A DNA stretch of 64,000 nt from contig NZ_JBBMFT010000011.1 in assembly GCF_040095835.1 (NCBI RefSeq), positions 1 to 64,000 of the forward strand, given 5' to 3'. The stretch is from Flavonifractor hominis. Lineage in GTDB: Bacteria; Bacillota; Clostridia; Oscillospirales; Oscillospiraceae. Positions 34,638 to 43,576 of this stretch are shown here, piece after piece; the stretch's first letter is position 1, and each line of letters begins with the position of its first letter. A program made the translations under genes and the position numbers. The notes under the pieces are model-generated. The model was not told the origin of the DNA. It made no database searches and saw only the letters and a list, made by a program, of their open reading frames with translations.

Positions 34638-35744
34638 ATGATGAAGGTGCTCTATCTGCTCAACTTCGCCGGTAAGGCGGGCACCGAGCGGTATGTGGAG
34701 ACCCTGGTGAAATACCTGTCCGCCGACGGACTGGTCCAGCCCTTCTTCGCCTACAACGAGGGCGGACTGCTGGTGGAGCGGCTGGAGAGCATGGGCGTGC
34801 CCTGCCGCCGGGTGGAGATGCGCCGCCGCTTCGACAAAAAGGCCGCCAGACAGCTGGCCGAGCTGTGCCGGGAGTGGGACATCGAGCTCATCCACTGCCA
34901 CTACCTGCGGGAACACTACACCGCCCTGCTGGCCAAAAAGTACAACCCCAAGATCCGGGTGGTCTACACCAACCACTTCGTGCTGGCCAACGACTTCGTC
35001 ACCCGCTTCTCCAACCGCATCATGGACAAGCGCCAGGACCAGATGATCGCCGTGTGCAACAAGGGGAAGGAGCAGCTCATCGCCAACGGCTGGAGCGGGG
35101 ACCGCATTCAGGTCATCTTCAACGCCGTGGATCTGGACGCCTGGGCCGGGGACCGCTCCGAGTCCACCCTGCGCGCCGAGCTGGGCCTGCCTGAGGACCG
35201 GTTCGTCATGCTGTGCGCCTCCCGCTTTGCCGACGACAAGGGCCACAAGTACCTCATCGACTCGGTCAAGCGCCTGACCGAGCTGACGGCGGTGCCCTTC
35301 ACCCTGGTGCTGGCCGGGGACGGCCCCCTGCTGGAGCCCACCAAGCAGCAGGTGAAAGAGCTGGGGCTGGAGGAACAGGTGAAGTTCATCGGCTTCCGCA
35401 AGGACATCAAGAACCTCTACAAGGGCTCCGACCTGTACGTCAACTCCTCCCGGCACGAGGCCCTGTCCTTCCTCATCATCGAGGCCATGGCCGCCGGGCT
35501 GCCCGTCATCGCCACCGACATGGGGGGCAACTCCGACATCGTCAACGACGAGGCCGGCTGCGGCATGCTGGTGGAGTACGACAACCCCGACTCCATGGCC
35601 GTGGCCATGAAGTGTTTCCTGGAGGACCCGGCCTTCGCCGCCCGCTGCCGGGAGAACGCCCGCAAGACCATCGAGGACAAGTTCGAGGTCCACAAGATGG
35701 CCCGGGCCACCTACGGCGTCTATGAAAAGGCGCTCCACGACTGA
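34638..35744 (+). CDS. Glycosyltransferase family 4 (GT-B)
   Basis: 368 aa. An N-terminal Rossmann-like acceptor domain (LLNFAGKAGTERYVETLV) is followed by a C-terminal nucleotide-sugar domain with the GT4 E-x7-E block (RHEALSFLIIEAMAAGLPVI). It probably adds a sugar to a lipid-linked surface polysaccharide. The next gene, 19 bases away, is an O-antigen-ligase-like membrane protein, supporting a glycan-assembly role. An ATG three bases downstream is an equally good start. Confidence 0.87.
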   Translation: MMKVLYLLNFAGKAGTERYVETLVKYLSADGLVQPFFAYNEGGLLVERLESMGVPCRRVEMRRRFDKKAARQLAELCREWDIELIHCHYLREHYTALLAKKYNPKIRVVYTNHFVLANDFVTRFSNRIMDKRQDQMIAVCNKGKEQLIANGWSGDRIQVIFNAVDLDAWAGDRSESTLRAELGLPEDRFVMLCASRFADDKGHKYLIDSVKRLTELTAVPFTLVLAGDGPLLEPTKQQVKELGLEEQVKFIGFRKDIKNLYKGSDLYVNSSRHEALSFLIIEAMAAGLPVIATDMGGNSDIVNDEAGCGMLVEYDNPDSMAVAMKCFLEDPAFAARCRENARKTIEDKFEVHKMARATYGVYEKALHD

Positions 35745-35765
35745 TTCCAAGGAGTAGAAACGTTG

Positions 35766-37310
35766 ATGCAGATTACAGAAAACAGCTTGATCCTGCGCTT
35801 TTTCCTGGCCCTGTGGCTGGCTGTGAAGCAGGCGGGGAGCAACAGCGTGCTGGGCCGGGCCTGTGACCGGCTGGAGGCGCTGGCCCGCCGGGGGACGGAG
35901 CACAGCGCCATCTGGACCTTCTTCTGGCGGGAGGGGCGGGTGCCCAAAGCCTGGCCCGACAGCCTGGCCTGCCGCCTGTTCACGGGGCTGATCAACATCC
36001 CCTGCGCCCTCTTCAAGGCCGTCTACCGGGCCGGACGGCGGGTGTGGGACGCCAGCCTCTTCTGCCGCCTGATGGGCGCGCTGGGAGGCGCCAGCTTCTT
36101 CTTTTTGGGCCTGTTCATGCTGGTCATGCTCATGGCCCCCCACGCCATGTGGAACAACCTCTACGGCCTGCTGGGCGCCATGGCCCTCACCGGGCTGTTC
36201 GTGGTGGGCAGCGCCTCCCGGCGGCAGTACCGGCTGGAGCTGGACACCCTGGGACCCTACATGACCATCTACATGGGCTTCATCTGCGTGGCCCTGCTGG
36301 GCTCCCTGTCCACCCACCTGTCCCTGCGCTTCTTCGCCTTCCACCTGACCAGCTTCCTGCTGGTGCTGCTGGTGGTCAGCTCCATCCACAAGTACGAGCA
36401 GCTCCAGCTCATGGTCTCCCTGGCCGTGGTGGGCATCTCGGTGGCCGCCCTCTACGGCTGCTACCAGGGCTACATCGGGGTGGACATCGTCCCCTCCCAG
36501 CAGGATATGACCCTCAACGCCGGCATGCCCGGGCGGGTCTACTCCTTCTTCGACAACCCCAACAACTTCGCCGAGCAGCTGGAGATGCTCCTGCCCCTGG
36601 ACCTGGCCCTCTTCCTCAACTCCCGCTGGCGGGGCAAGCTGCTCAGCCTGATCTCCCTGGGCCTGGGCGTGGCCGCCATCGGCTTCACCTACGGCCGGGC
36701 CAGCTGGATCGGCCTGGTCTGCGCGGTGGTGGTCTTTGTGGCCCTGGTGAACTGGCGCTGGCTGCCCGTGCTGCTGGTGCTGGGCCTGGCCGCCATCCCC
36801 TTCCTGCCTGAGACCATCTACAACCGCATCCTCACCATCTTCCAGGCCAGCGACGACAGCTCCGTCCAGTACCGCTTCGGCATCTACGACACCACCAAGA
36901 ACCTCATGGAGGACTACTGGGTCCGGGGCGTGGGCCTGGGCAGCGACGTGATGAAGAAGGTCTTCCAGACCTACCCCACCAACTTCGACGGCTCCTACCC
37001 CATCCACACCCACAACAACTATCTGCAGATGTGGGGCGAGACGGGCATCTGGGGCATCCTGTCCTTCCTGGCCCTGCTGGTCTGGCAGCTCAAGACCGGC
37101 GTCAAGCGCTTCTGCGCCGCCACCGACGTGCGCCTGCGGCGCATGCTGGCCGCCGCCATCGGCGCCTTCTGCGGCATTTTGGTGGTGGGCCTGGCCGAGT
37201 ACACCTGGTTCTATGCCCGCAATATGTTCACCTACTGGTTCCTCTTCGGCATCATCGCCGCCTGCGTCAAGCTGAGCCGCCAGAAGAGCGAGAATACCGA
37301 AACTGCGTAA
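35766..37310 (+). CDS. O-antigen ligase / polymerase-like membrane protein
   Basis: 514 aa, about 11 membrane helices, with the Wzy/WaaL superfamily pattern: a long extracytoplasmic loop containing FDNPNNFAEQLEMLLPLD upstream and the HTHNNYLQMWGETG motif near residue 420. It probably polymerises or ligates glycan made with the adjacent glycosyltransferase. A TTG three bases upstream (35763) has better spacing to AAGGAG and may be the true start. Confidence 0.82.
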   Translation: MQITENSLILRFFLALWLAVKQAGSNSVLGRACDRLEALARRGTEHSAIWTFFWREGRVPKAWPDSLACRLFTGLINIPCALFKAVYRAGRRVWDASLFCRLMGALGGASFFFLGLFMLVMLMAPHAMWNNLYGLLGAMALTGLFVVGSASRRQYRLELDTLGPYMTIYMGFICVALLGSLSTHLSLRFFAFHLTSFLLVLLVVSSIHKYEQLQLMVSLAVVGISVAALYGCYQGYIGVDIVPSQQDMTLNAGMPGRVYSFFDNPNNFAEQLEMLLPLDLALFLNSRWRGKLLSLISLGLGVAAIGFTYGRASWIGLVCAVVVFVALVNWRWLPVLLVLGLAAIPFLPETIYNRILTIFQASDDSSVQYRFGIYDTTKNLMEDYWVRGVGLGSDVMKKVFQTYPTNFDGSYPIHTHNNYLQMWGETGIWGILSFLALLVWQLKTGVKRFCAATDVRLRRMLAAAIGAFCGILVVGLAEYTWFYARNMFTYWFLFGIIAACVKLSRQKSENTETA

Positions 37311-37319
37311 GAAAACAGC

Positions 37320-37352
37320 AAAGGGCCGGTCCCATTTGGGACCGGCCCTTTT
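37320..37352. terminator. Bidirectional terminator
   Basis: A 14-bp stem (AAAGGGCCGGTCCC arm) followed by TTTTGTTTG, between converging genes. Confidence 0.85.
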
Positions 37353-37357
37353 GTTTG

Positions 37358-38722
37358 TCATGCGGTTTTTTCTTCGTCCCCCAGGGGCAGGACCACGTTG
37401 TAATAGATGTGCCGCAGAAAGCACACGCACAGCAGCAGCGAGGCGATCTCCGCGATGGGGAAGGCCCACCACACGGCGGCCACATTGCCCGTGAGGGAGA
37501 GCAGGAAGGCCGCGGGCAGCAGCACCACCAGCTGACGGACAAAGGAGATGATCATGCTCAGCACCCCGTTGCCCAGGGCCTGGAAGGTGGACGAACAGAT
37601 GATGTTGAACCCGGCGAACAGGAAGCACAGGCTGATGATCCGCAGGGCGGGGATGCCGATGGCCAGCATGGCGTCCGACGCCTCGAACAGGCCCAGGATG
37701 GGGCCGGGGATGAGCTGGATCACGATCAGTCCCGCCAGCATGATGGCCACCGCCAGGATGGCGCTGAAGCGGACGGTCTCCACCAGGCGGCGGCGCTTGC
37801 GGGCGCCGTAGTTGTAGGAGACGATGGGCACCATGCCGTTGTTCAGCCCGAACACCGGCATGAACACGAAGCTCTGCAGCTTGAAGTAGACGTTGAACAC
37901 CGCCACCGCGGTGGAGGAGAAGGCGATGAGGATCTGGTTCATGCCGAAGGTCATCACCGAGCTGATGGCGTTGAGCAGGATGGAGGGCGCGCCCACGGCG
38001 TAGATGCGCCGGATCACGCTGCCGTTGGGCCGGAAGGCGCGGAAGCTGGGGTGGATGTCGTGGTTGCGGGTCAGGTTGAACACCAGGGCCAGGATGGCCG
38101 CCACGATCTGCCCCAGCACGGTGGCCGCCGCGGCCCCCGCCACGCCCATGGCCGGGAAGGGCCCAAGGCCGAAGATGAGCACCGGGTCCATGACGATGTT
38201 GATGATGGCGCCGGTGCCCTGGGTGATCATGGTGTAGAAGGTGCGCCCGGTGGCCTGGAGCAGCCGCTCCAGCATGATCTCCAGGAACAGACCCACCGAC
38301 AGCCCGCCGCAGATGCGCATGTAGACCGCGCCCTGCTCCACGATGTCGGGGATGTCGGTCTGGATGGCGAAGAAGGGCCCGGCCAGGGTCAGGGCCAGGA
38401 CCATGAACACCAGCGTGCTCACCACCGCCAGAAAGATGCCGTTTTCCGCGGCGTGGTTGGCCGTCTCATAATTGCGCTCGCCCAGACTGCGGGAGAGCAG
38501 GGCGTTGACGCCCACGCCGGTGCCCACGCCCACGGCGATCATCAGGTTCTGAAAGGGAAAGGCGATCCCCACCGCCGTCAGGGCGTTTTCGCTGATCTTG
38601 GCCACAAAGTAGCTGTCCACCACGTTGTACAGGGCCTGGACCAGCATGGAGATCATCATGGGCAGCGACATGGAGACCACCAGCCGCCGCACCGGCATGA
38701 CGCCCATTTTGTTTTCTGACAT
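37358..38722 (-). CDS. MATE-family multidrug/Na+ (H+) antiporter
   Basis: 454 aa with 12 predicted helices in two homologous halves. The N-terminus carries the MatE pattern (VQALYNVVDSYFVAKISENALTAVG, here partial) and the second half repeats it (VFNVYFKLQSFVFMPVFGLNNG). Substrates are not predictable. The start follows CGGGAGGTTGGTT. Confidence 0.9.
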   Translation of the reverse strand: MSENKMGVMPVRRLVVSMSLPMMISMLVQALYNVVDSYFVAKISENALTAVGIAFPFQNLMIAVGVGTGVGVNALLSRSLGERNYETANHAAENGIFLAVVSTLVFMVLALTLAGPFFAIQTDIPDIVEQGAVYMRICGGLSVGLFLEIMLERLLQATGRTFYTMITQGTGAIINIVMDPVLIFGLGPFPAMGVAGAAAATVLGQIVAAILALVFNLTRNHDIHPSFRAFRPNGSVIRRIYAVGAPSILLNAISSVMTFGMNQILIAFSSTAVAVFNVYFKLQSFVFMPVFGLNNGMVPIVSYNYGARKRRRLVETVRFSAILAVAIMLAGLIVIQLIPGPILGLFEASDAMLAIGIPALRIISLCFLFAGFNIICSSTFQALGNGVLSMIISFVRQLVVLLPAAFLLSLTGNVAAVWWAFPIAEIASLLLCVCFLRHIYYNVVLPLGDEEKTA

Positions 38723-38747
38723 AACCAACCTCCCGAAACAAACACAC

Positions 38748-38778
38748 AAAAAAAGCAGCCGCAGCGTTTTGCCGCGGC
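38748..38778 (-). terminator. Terminator of the cell-wall hydrolase gene
   Basis: On the minus strand a GCCGCGG/CTGCGGC hairpin is followed by seven T. Confidence 0.65.
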
Positions 38779-38804
38779 AGACTATTTTATCCGATGTGGG
38801 ATGG

Positions 38805-39458
38805 TCAGTCAATCCCTTTGTCCGATTCTATCGCATTTTTGTAGAAACTGTAGAACTCCGGCCGGCCGATGGCGGTAAAACCGGCGGCGGCGGCGTCCGG
38901 CGAGCAGACCACGCCCCCCAGACTGCTGGAGCAGTGGAGCACGGGCAGCGCCCCCTCCGCCGGGGGCCCGGCCACCACCCCCACGTGGGACAGGTCGGGG
39001 AAGAAGGCCAGATCCCCCGGCTGGGCCTGCTCCCAGTCCACCGGGGTGCAGGCGGCCCACTGGCCGGACACGCCGCTGCCCATCACCGCCCCCGCCGCCG
39101 GGTCCTCCGCGGCGGTGACGGCGCACCAGCTGACAAACCCCGAGCAGTCCAGGCCGAAGGGCAGGCACTGGCCGGTGGTGGAGCTGCCCGGCGCGTCCAC
39201 CACCGTTGCCGTCCCCCAGCGGCGGTCCCAGCCCACCGCCTCCGATTTGCCACCCCAGAAGTAATCCACCCGGCCCAGCAGGGCCGCGCCCGCTTCCACC
39301 ACCCGGCGGCGCAGCGGGTCCAGCTCCGCCGGAAGGGCCGCCCGGATGGCCCGGGCCGCCGGGCTGTCCGGCAGCGCCGGGGCCGGACGGCACAGCGCCC
39401 CCGGCAGCAGCATCCCCGCCGCCAGCAGCAGCACGGAAAGGACCCGTCGGACCTTCAT
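38805..39458 (-). CDS. Secreted NlpC/P60-like cell-wall hydrolase
   Basis: 217 aa. A signal peptide (MKVRRVLSVLLLAAGMLLPG) is followed by a compact NlpC/P60-like domain: a GLDCSGFVSWC cysteine motif, GDLAFFPDLSHVGVVAG with the catalytic His, and a third polar residue position near HCSS. The insert between FWGGKSE and the Cys motif is longer than usual. It probably cleaves peptidoglycan stem peptides outside the cell. The start at 39458 follows GGGAGGAGGAGGGGG. Confidence 0.82.
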   Translation of the reverse strand: MKVRRVLSVLLLAAGMLLPGALCRPAPALPDSPAARAIRAALPAELDPLRRRVVEAGAALLGRVDYFWGGKSEAVGWDRRWGTATVVDAPGSSTTGQCLPFGLDCSGFVSWCAVTAAEDPAAGAVMGSGVSGQWAACTPVDWEQAQPGDLAFFPDLSHVGVVAGPPAEGALPVLHCSSSLGGVVCSPDAAAAGFTAIGRPEFYSFYKNAIESDKGID

Positions 39459-39569
39459 CCCCCTCCTCCTCCCGGACAAGGCACCCATTGAGACGCCTTA
39501 CAATAAGATAGGGTGGGGGAGGCCATGGCTTCCCCCCACCTTCACCTGTATGACAAGGAGAACGGAAGT

Positions 39570-39806
39570 ATGAGTACCCTTTCCTTAAATATGCTCCAGG
39601 TGGGCCAGAGCGCCCGCGTGGAGGCCGTCGCCGCCCGGCCCGACCTGCAGCGGCGGCTGCTGGACCTGGGCCTGATCCCGGGCACGGCGGTGACCTGCAC
39701 CGCCAAAAGCCCCGCCGGGGATCCGGCGGCCTACCTCATCCGGGGGGCGGTCATCGCCCTGCGCAGCCGGGACGCCGCCGGCGTGCGCCTGGAGGGAGAG
39801 CCGTGA
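39570..39806 (+). CDS. feoA: FeoA ferrous iron transport accessory protein
   Basis: 78-aa SH3-like protein that supports the FeoB iron channel. It shows the FeoA pattern: an LNMLQVGQSARV start, RRLLDLGLIPGTAV, and YLIRGAVIALRS. The ATG follows AAGGAG at 9 bases. Its stop overlaps the GTG start of feoB (GTGA), normal for feoAB, but feoB itself is interrupted 99 bases further on. Confidence 0.93.
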   Translation: MSTLSLNMLQVGQSARVEAVAARPDLQRRLLDLGLIPGTAVTCTAKSPAGDPAAYLIRGAVIALRSRDAAGVRLEGEP

Positions 39807-39934
39807 GCGGGGAAGAGCGGGTCGTGGCCCTGGCCGGCAACCCCAACGTGGGCAAGTCCACCGTCTTCAACGCCCTGACGGGCCTGCGCCAGCATACCGG
39901 CCGGCGCTGCTATGGCGAACGCCAGCGCACGTGA
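39803..39934 (+). pseudogene. feoB: feoB, N-terminal fragment (interrupted by an integrated element)
   Basis: The GTG start overlaps the feoA stop. Thirty-three codons encode the G-domain start, including the P-loop GNPNVGKST, ending ...RQHTG at the ACCGGC core. Ten element-derived codons then lead to a TGA at 39932-39934. The remainder of feoB begins at 45291, in register. Alone this fragment cannot work; excision of the element would restore a gene of 690 codons. Confidence 0.92.
39886..39923. repeat. Left attachment site (attL)
   Basis: Junction of feoB and the element. The ACCGGC core (39896-39901) is preceded by GCCAG from feoB and followed by the element arm GCTATGGCGAA, which is the inverse of TTCGCCATAGC at the right end. 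Confidence 0.75.
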
Positions 39935-41220
39935 AAGGCCCCGTCCTGACTCACGTCCACCCCCTCGGCCACCCGGGCCCAGAACTGCTTTTTCAGCGGC
40001 CGGGACAGCTGCCGGTACAGCCCCACCCAGCTCTCCGCCGCATCCTCCTCCGCCGGGGCGGGGAGGGGCGGGGCCTCCAGCGCCGGGCGCAGGGCGGCGT
40101 AGCAGCGGGCGTAGGAGGCGCGGTCCATCAGGTCGTTGAGGTAGAGGTCCTGGAGCTTCTCCAGCTTCCGCCGGGCCCGGGCCCGGGCCGGCTCCGGGTC
40201 CTCCGCCGCCGGGGCCTGGCGCACCCGCGGCGCCCAGGGGGCCAGCCCCTCCGCCAGGGCCGCGGTCAGGGCCTCCTCCAGCGCCCCCTCCCCGGTGCGC
40301 CGCCGGTGGGGACACAGGTGGAGGGTCTCATACCGGGTGCAGCGGTAGTAGATGTACTTGCCCGACACCGTGTGCCCGCTCAGGCGGCGGCCGCACTCGG
40401 CGCAGAAGGCAAGCCCCGTGAAGAGGTACACCCGCCCGCCCTCCGCCGCTCGCTGGGACCGCTGCTGCCGCAGCTGCTGGACCAGACGGAAGCGCTCGGC
40501 GTCCACGATGGCCGGGGCCCCCAGCGCCCCCATGTAGCGGGGGTTGGACAGCAGGCCCCGCAGGCCGCTGTCGCTGTACGCCAGGCCGTAGCGCTCCAGC
40601 AGGTACCGCCGCACCGCGCCCACCGAGCGCAGGGCCGTATACTGCCCGAACAGGTCGGCCACCACCGCCGCCGACGCCGGGTCCACCGCCAGACGGCCCC
40701 CCTCGATCCGGTAGCCCAGGGGCACCTTGCCGCTGAGCACCTCCCCACGGGCCCGCTTGCCCTCGAACACCGCGCGGATGCGCTCCCCCGTCCGGTCGGC
40801 CTCGTCCTGGGCCACCGAGAGCATGATGTTCACCTTCAGCCGCCCCGAGGCCGTCACCGTCTCGTAGTCCTCCCGGATGGCCCGCCAGCGGGCCCCCGCC
40901 CCGTCCAGCACCCGCTGGACCTCGTAGTAGTCCCCCACGCTGCGGAACCACCGGTCCAGCCGGGTGAAGAGCACCAGCTCCACCCGGCCCGCCGCCACGT
41001 CCTCCAGCAGCCGCAGCAGGGCCGGGCGCTTGCGGTAGCCCTTGCGGGCCGAGATGCCCTCGTCGGCGTACACCCCCGCCACCGTCAGGCCGTGGCCGGC
41101 GGCGTAGGCCTCCAGCGCCGCCCGCTGGTCGGGCAGGGACAGGCCGTGCTGGGCCTGCTCCTCGGTGCTGACCCGGATGTACAGCCCCGCCCGCAGGCCG
41201 GCTTGGGTCTCCTGCTCCAT
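39910..41220 (-). CDS. Serine recombinase (integrase/excisionase) of the element
   Basis: 436 aa. An N-terminal resolvase domain with catalytic Ser in YIRVSTEEQA and the Arg cluster VLFTRLDRWFRS is followed by a Recombinase domain (about 150-260), a zinc-ribbon-like segment (CAECGRRLSG with a distal Cys) and a charged helical C-terminus. It is somewhat short for a large serine integrase but has all core parts. Its TAG stop lies inside the left terminal arm, 9 bases from the core. It probably catalyses integration into, and with a helper excision from, feoB. The start at 41220 is 8 bases from AGGAGG. Confidence 0.92.
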   Translation of the reverse strand: MEQETQAGLRAGLYIRVSTEEQAQHGLSLPDQRAALEAYAAGHGLTVAGVYADEGISARKGYRKRPALLRLLEDVAAGRVELVLFTRLDRWFRSVGDYYEVQRVLDGAGARWRAIREDYETVTASGRLKVNIMLSVAQDEADRTGERIRAVFEGKRARGEVLSGKVPLGYRIEGGRLAVDPASAAVVADLFGQYTALRSVGAVRRYLLERYGLAYSDSGLRGLLSNPRYMGALGAPAIVDAERFRLVQQLRQQRSQRAAEGGRVYLFTGLAFCAECGRRLSGHTVSGKYIYYRCTRYETLHLCPHRRRTGEGALEEALTAALAEGLAPWAPRVRQAPAAEDPEPARARARRKLEKLQDLYLNDLMDRASYARCYAALRPALEAPPLPAPAEEDAAESWVGLYRQLSRPLKKQFWARVAEGVDVSQDGAFHVRWRSP

Positions 41221-41307
41221 GTGCCTCACCTCCTATGCCAGCATACGCCCCGTCGGGGGAAACAGAACGGGGCCGGGCGCATACAATGGCCCCGGGAGGT
41301 GGCGGAT

Positions 41308-41448
41308 ATGGCGCAGGACCACGGCCCCGACCCCGCCCGGACGGCGGCGGTGCTGGGGGAGCTGCTGAGCTGGCAGCGGGAGCGACGGGTGGAGGTGCAG
41401 GCGGTAGCTGTACGCCGGCGTGCAACAAAACAGGGCGGGCCCGGGTAG
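41308..41448 (+). CDS. Small ORF (46 aa), possible recombination helper or leader peptide
   Basis: The ATG is preceded by GGGAGGTGGCGGAT and by a TACAAT box (41282). The product is short and basic at its C-terminus (SWQRERRVEVQAVAVRRRA), with no recognised family. Its last codons form one strand of alternative hairpins that precede the primase gene. It could be a directionality factor or a leader peptide; both are guesses. Confidence 0.4.
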   Translation: MAQDHGPDPARTAAVLGELLSWQRERRVEVQAVAVRRRATKQGGPG

Positions 41449-41481
41449 GTTGCGGGCCCGCCCTGCCCCTTTGGGCGGGCC
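41432..41481 (+). promoter_or_regulatory. Mutually exclusive hairpins upstream of the primase gene
   Basis: The segment 41453-41464 can pair perfectly (12 bp) with 41432-41443, or over 9 bp with 41473-41481. The upstream strand lies within the end of the 46-codon ORF. This is the layout of an attenuator, but no T-tract follows the second hairpin. Confidence 0.4.
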
Positions 41482-41499
41482 GGAGAGGAGGAGCGAGAG

Positions 41500-43419
41500 A
41501 TGCAGGATGAAGCAACCGGCCTGGACCGCCTGGCCCGGGCCATGGAGCATCTGGACCCGGCGGGGCTGGACTATGAAGACTGGCTGCGGGTGGGTATGGC
41601 CCTCAAGCAGGCCGGGGGACGGCCGGAGGACTGGGCGGCCTGGAGCCGCCGGGACCCGGCCCGCTACCGCCCCGGGGAATGCGAGCGCAAGTGGAACAGC
41701 TTTCGGGGCAGCGGCCACCCGGTCACCGCCGGCACCGTGCTGCACATGGCCCGCCGGCAGGGCTGGCGGGAGGAGGAGGGGCAGCCGCCCCGGGAGGGCC
41801 CGGCGGAGGAGCTGGCGCGCTATCTGCGGGCCCTCTTCGCCCCGGAGGAGCGGGTGGGCTACGTGGCCGAGTGCTGGCAGCGGGAGGGCCGGTGGCTCCC
41901 CGGCCGGGGCCGCTGGGACCGCACCGCCGGGGAACTCATCCAGGCCCTGGAGCACTGCGGCGGGGACCTGGAGCGGGCCCTGGGGCCCCTGCGGCGGGAG
42001 GCGGGGGCCTGGATCCGCTTCAACCCCCTGGACGGGAAGGGGTGTAAGGACGAGAACGTGACCGCCTTCCGCTACGCGCTGGTGGAGTCGGACAGCATGC
42101 CCATCCAGCGGCAGTACGAGGCCATCCGGGCCTTACAGCTGCCGGTGGCCTGCCTGGTCCACTCCGGCGGCAAGAGCCTGCACGCCATCGTGCGTGTGGA
42201 CGCCGCCGACCGGGAGGAGTACCGCCGCCGGGTGGATTACCTCTACGAGGCCTGCCGCCGGGGCGGGCTGGAGGTGGACCGGCAGAACCGCAACCCCTCC
42301 CGCCTGTCCCGCATGCCCGGGGTGGCCCGGGGGGCGGGCCGCCAGCGGCTGCTGGCCACCGGCCTGGGCCAGCCCTCCTGGCAGGCGTGGCGGGCCTGGA
42401 TGGAGGCCCAGAAGGACGGCCTGCCCCCCTTCACCCGCGAAAAGCCCGAGGGGGAGCTGGAGCCCCTGGCTCCGCCCCTCATCCAGGGGGTGCTGCGGCA
42501 GGGCCACAAGCTGCTGCTGGCCGGGCCCTCCAAGGCGGGCAAGTCCTACGCCCTCATCCAGCTGTGCATTGCCATCGCCGAGGGGGGCAGCTGGCTGGGC
42601 TTCCCCTGCGCCCAGGGCCGGGTGCTCTACGTCAACCTGGAGCTGGACAAGCGCTCCTGCGAGCGCCGCTTTGCCGACGTGCGGCGGGCCCTGGGCCTGC
42701 CCTGCACCCACCCGGTGGAGCTGTGGCACCTGCGGGGGCGCAGCTGTCCGCTGGACAAGCTGGTGGACGCCCTGCTGGCCCGGGCCCGGCCGGGGGACTA
42801 CCTGGCCGTGGTGCTGGACCCCATCTACAAGGTCATCACTGGCGACGAGAACGCCGCCGACCAGATGGCCGCCTTCTGCGGCCAGTTCGACCGGCTGTGC
42901 GCCCGGCTGGGCTGCGCGGTGATCTACTGCCACCACCACTCCAAGGGCAGCCAGGGGGCAAAGCGCTCCATGGACCGGGCCTCGGGCTCCGGGGTGTTCG
43001 CCCGGGACCCGGACGCGCTGCTGGACTTCATCCAGCTGCCGGTGGAGGAGCTGCCCGGTGAGCGCGCCCCGGCGGGGCGGACGGCCTGGCGGGTGGAGGG
43101 AACGCTGCGGGAATTTCCCCCCTTTCCGCCGGTGGACCTCTGGTTCGAGCACCCCATCCACCGCCCCGACCGGGAGGGGGTGCTGGCCGGACTGGACCCG
43201 GAGGGGGGACGGAAGCACCCCGGCGCCGGAGCCGCCCGGCAGCGGCGGGAGCAGCGGCGGCAGTCGGTGGAGGGGGCCTTCGCGGCCTGCGCCCGGGAGG
43301 GGCGGACCACGGTGGCCGAGCTGGCCGACCACCTGGGGGTCACCCCAAAGACGGTGCGCAGCCGGCTGAAGGAGCACGGCCGCTTCCGGGTGGAGGGGGG
43401 CGTGGTGGAGCGGAAATGA
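41500..43419 (+). CDS. Primase/RepA-like AAA ATPase of the element
   Basis: 639 aa. Residues about 5-85 match the PriCT_2-like module found C-terminal to primases (GLDYEDWLRVGMALKQAG, ECERKWNSF). About 180-290 resembles an archaeo-eukaryotic primase-like region (VHSGGKSLHAIVRVDA, NRNPSRLSRMPG). About 325-540 is a RepA/AAA_25 RecA-fold helicase with Walker A AGPSKAGKSY and YCHHHSKG, and the end carries a helix-turn-helix (TVAELADHLGVTPKTVRSRL). It suggests that the element can replicate. The ATG follows GAGGAGGAGCGAGAG. Confidence 0.85.
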   Translation: MQDEATGLDRLARAMEHLDPAGLDYEDWLRVGMALKQAGGRPEDWAAWSRRDPARYRPGECERKWNSFRGSGHPVTAGTVLHMARRQGWREEEGQPPREGPAEELARYLRALFAPEERVGYVAECWQREGRWLPGRGRWDRTAGELIQALEHCGGDLERALGPLRREAGAWIRFNPLDGKGCKDENVTAFRYALVESDSMPIQRQYEAIRALQLPVACLVHSGGKSLHAIVRVDAADREEYRRRVDYLYEACRRGGLEVDRQNRNPSRLSRMPGVARGAGRQRLLATGLGQPSWQAWRAWMEAQKDGLPPFTREKPEGELEPLAPPLIQGVLRQGHKLLLAGPSKAGKSYALIQLCIAIAEGGSWLGFPCAQGRVLYVNLELDKRSCERRFADVRRALGLPCTHPVELWHLRGRSCPLDKLVDALLARARPGDYLAVVLDPIYKVITGDENAADQMAAFCGQFDRLCARLGCAVIYCHHHSKGSQGAKRSMDRASGSGVFARDPDALLDFIQLPVEELPGERAPAGRTAWRVEGTLREFPPFPPVDLWFEHPIHRPDREGVLAGLDPEGGRKHPGAGAARQRREQRRQSVEGAFAACAREGRTTVAELADHLGVTPKTVRSRLKEHGRFRVEGGVVERK

Positions 43420-43474
43420 GGGAAAAAGACCCCTTCCGCCCCGGGAAGGAAACCCTCCCCCCTACGGGGGGAAA

Positions 43475-43502
43475 CCGAAGGCGGACAGGCCGCCGCCTTC
43501 GG
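43475..43502 (+). terminator. Hairpin between primase and tail-protein genes
   Basis: A perfect 10-bp stem (CCGAAGGCGG, 8-base loop) followed by GTTTCCCC; it may attenuate transcription into the tail-type genes. Confidence 0.4.
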
Positions 43503-43576
43503 GTTTCCCCGCCCGGTTGCCCGGCAGTGTGCAACAAAAGCCGGTGGAACAGGGAGGGTGAAGGGAGGAATTTCGT

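Noticed and set aside
41235..41510. 91-codon frame between recombinase and primase
   Set aside because: Gly/Ala-rich, no ribosome site, and in conflict with the better supported 46-codon ORF.
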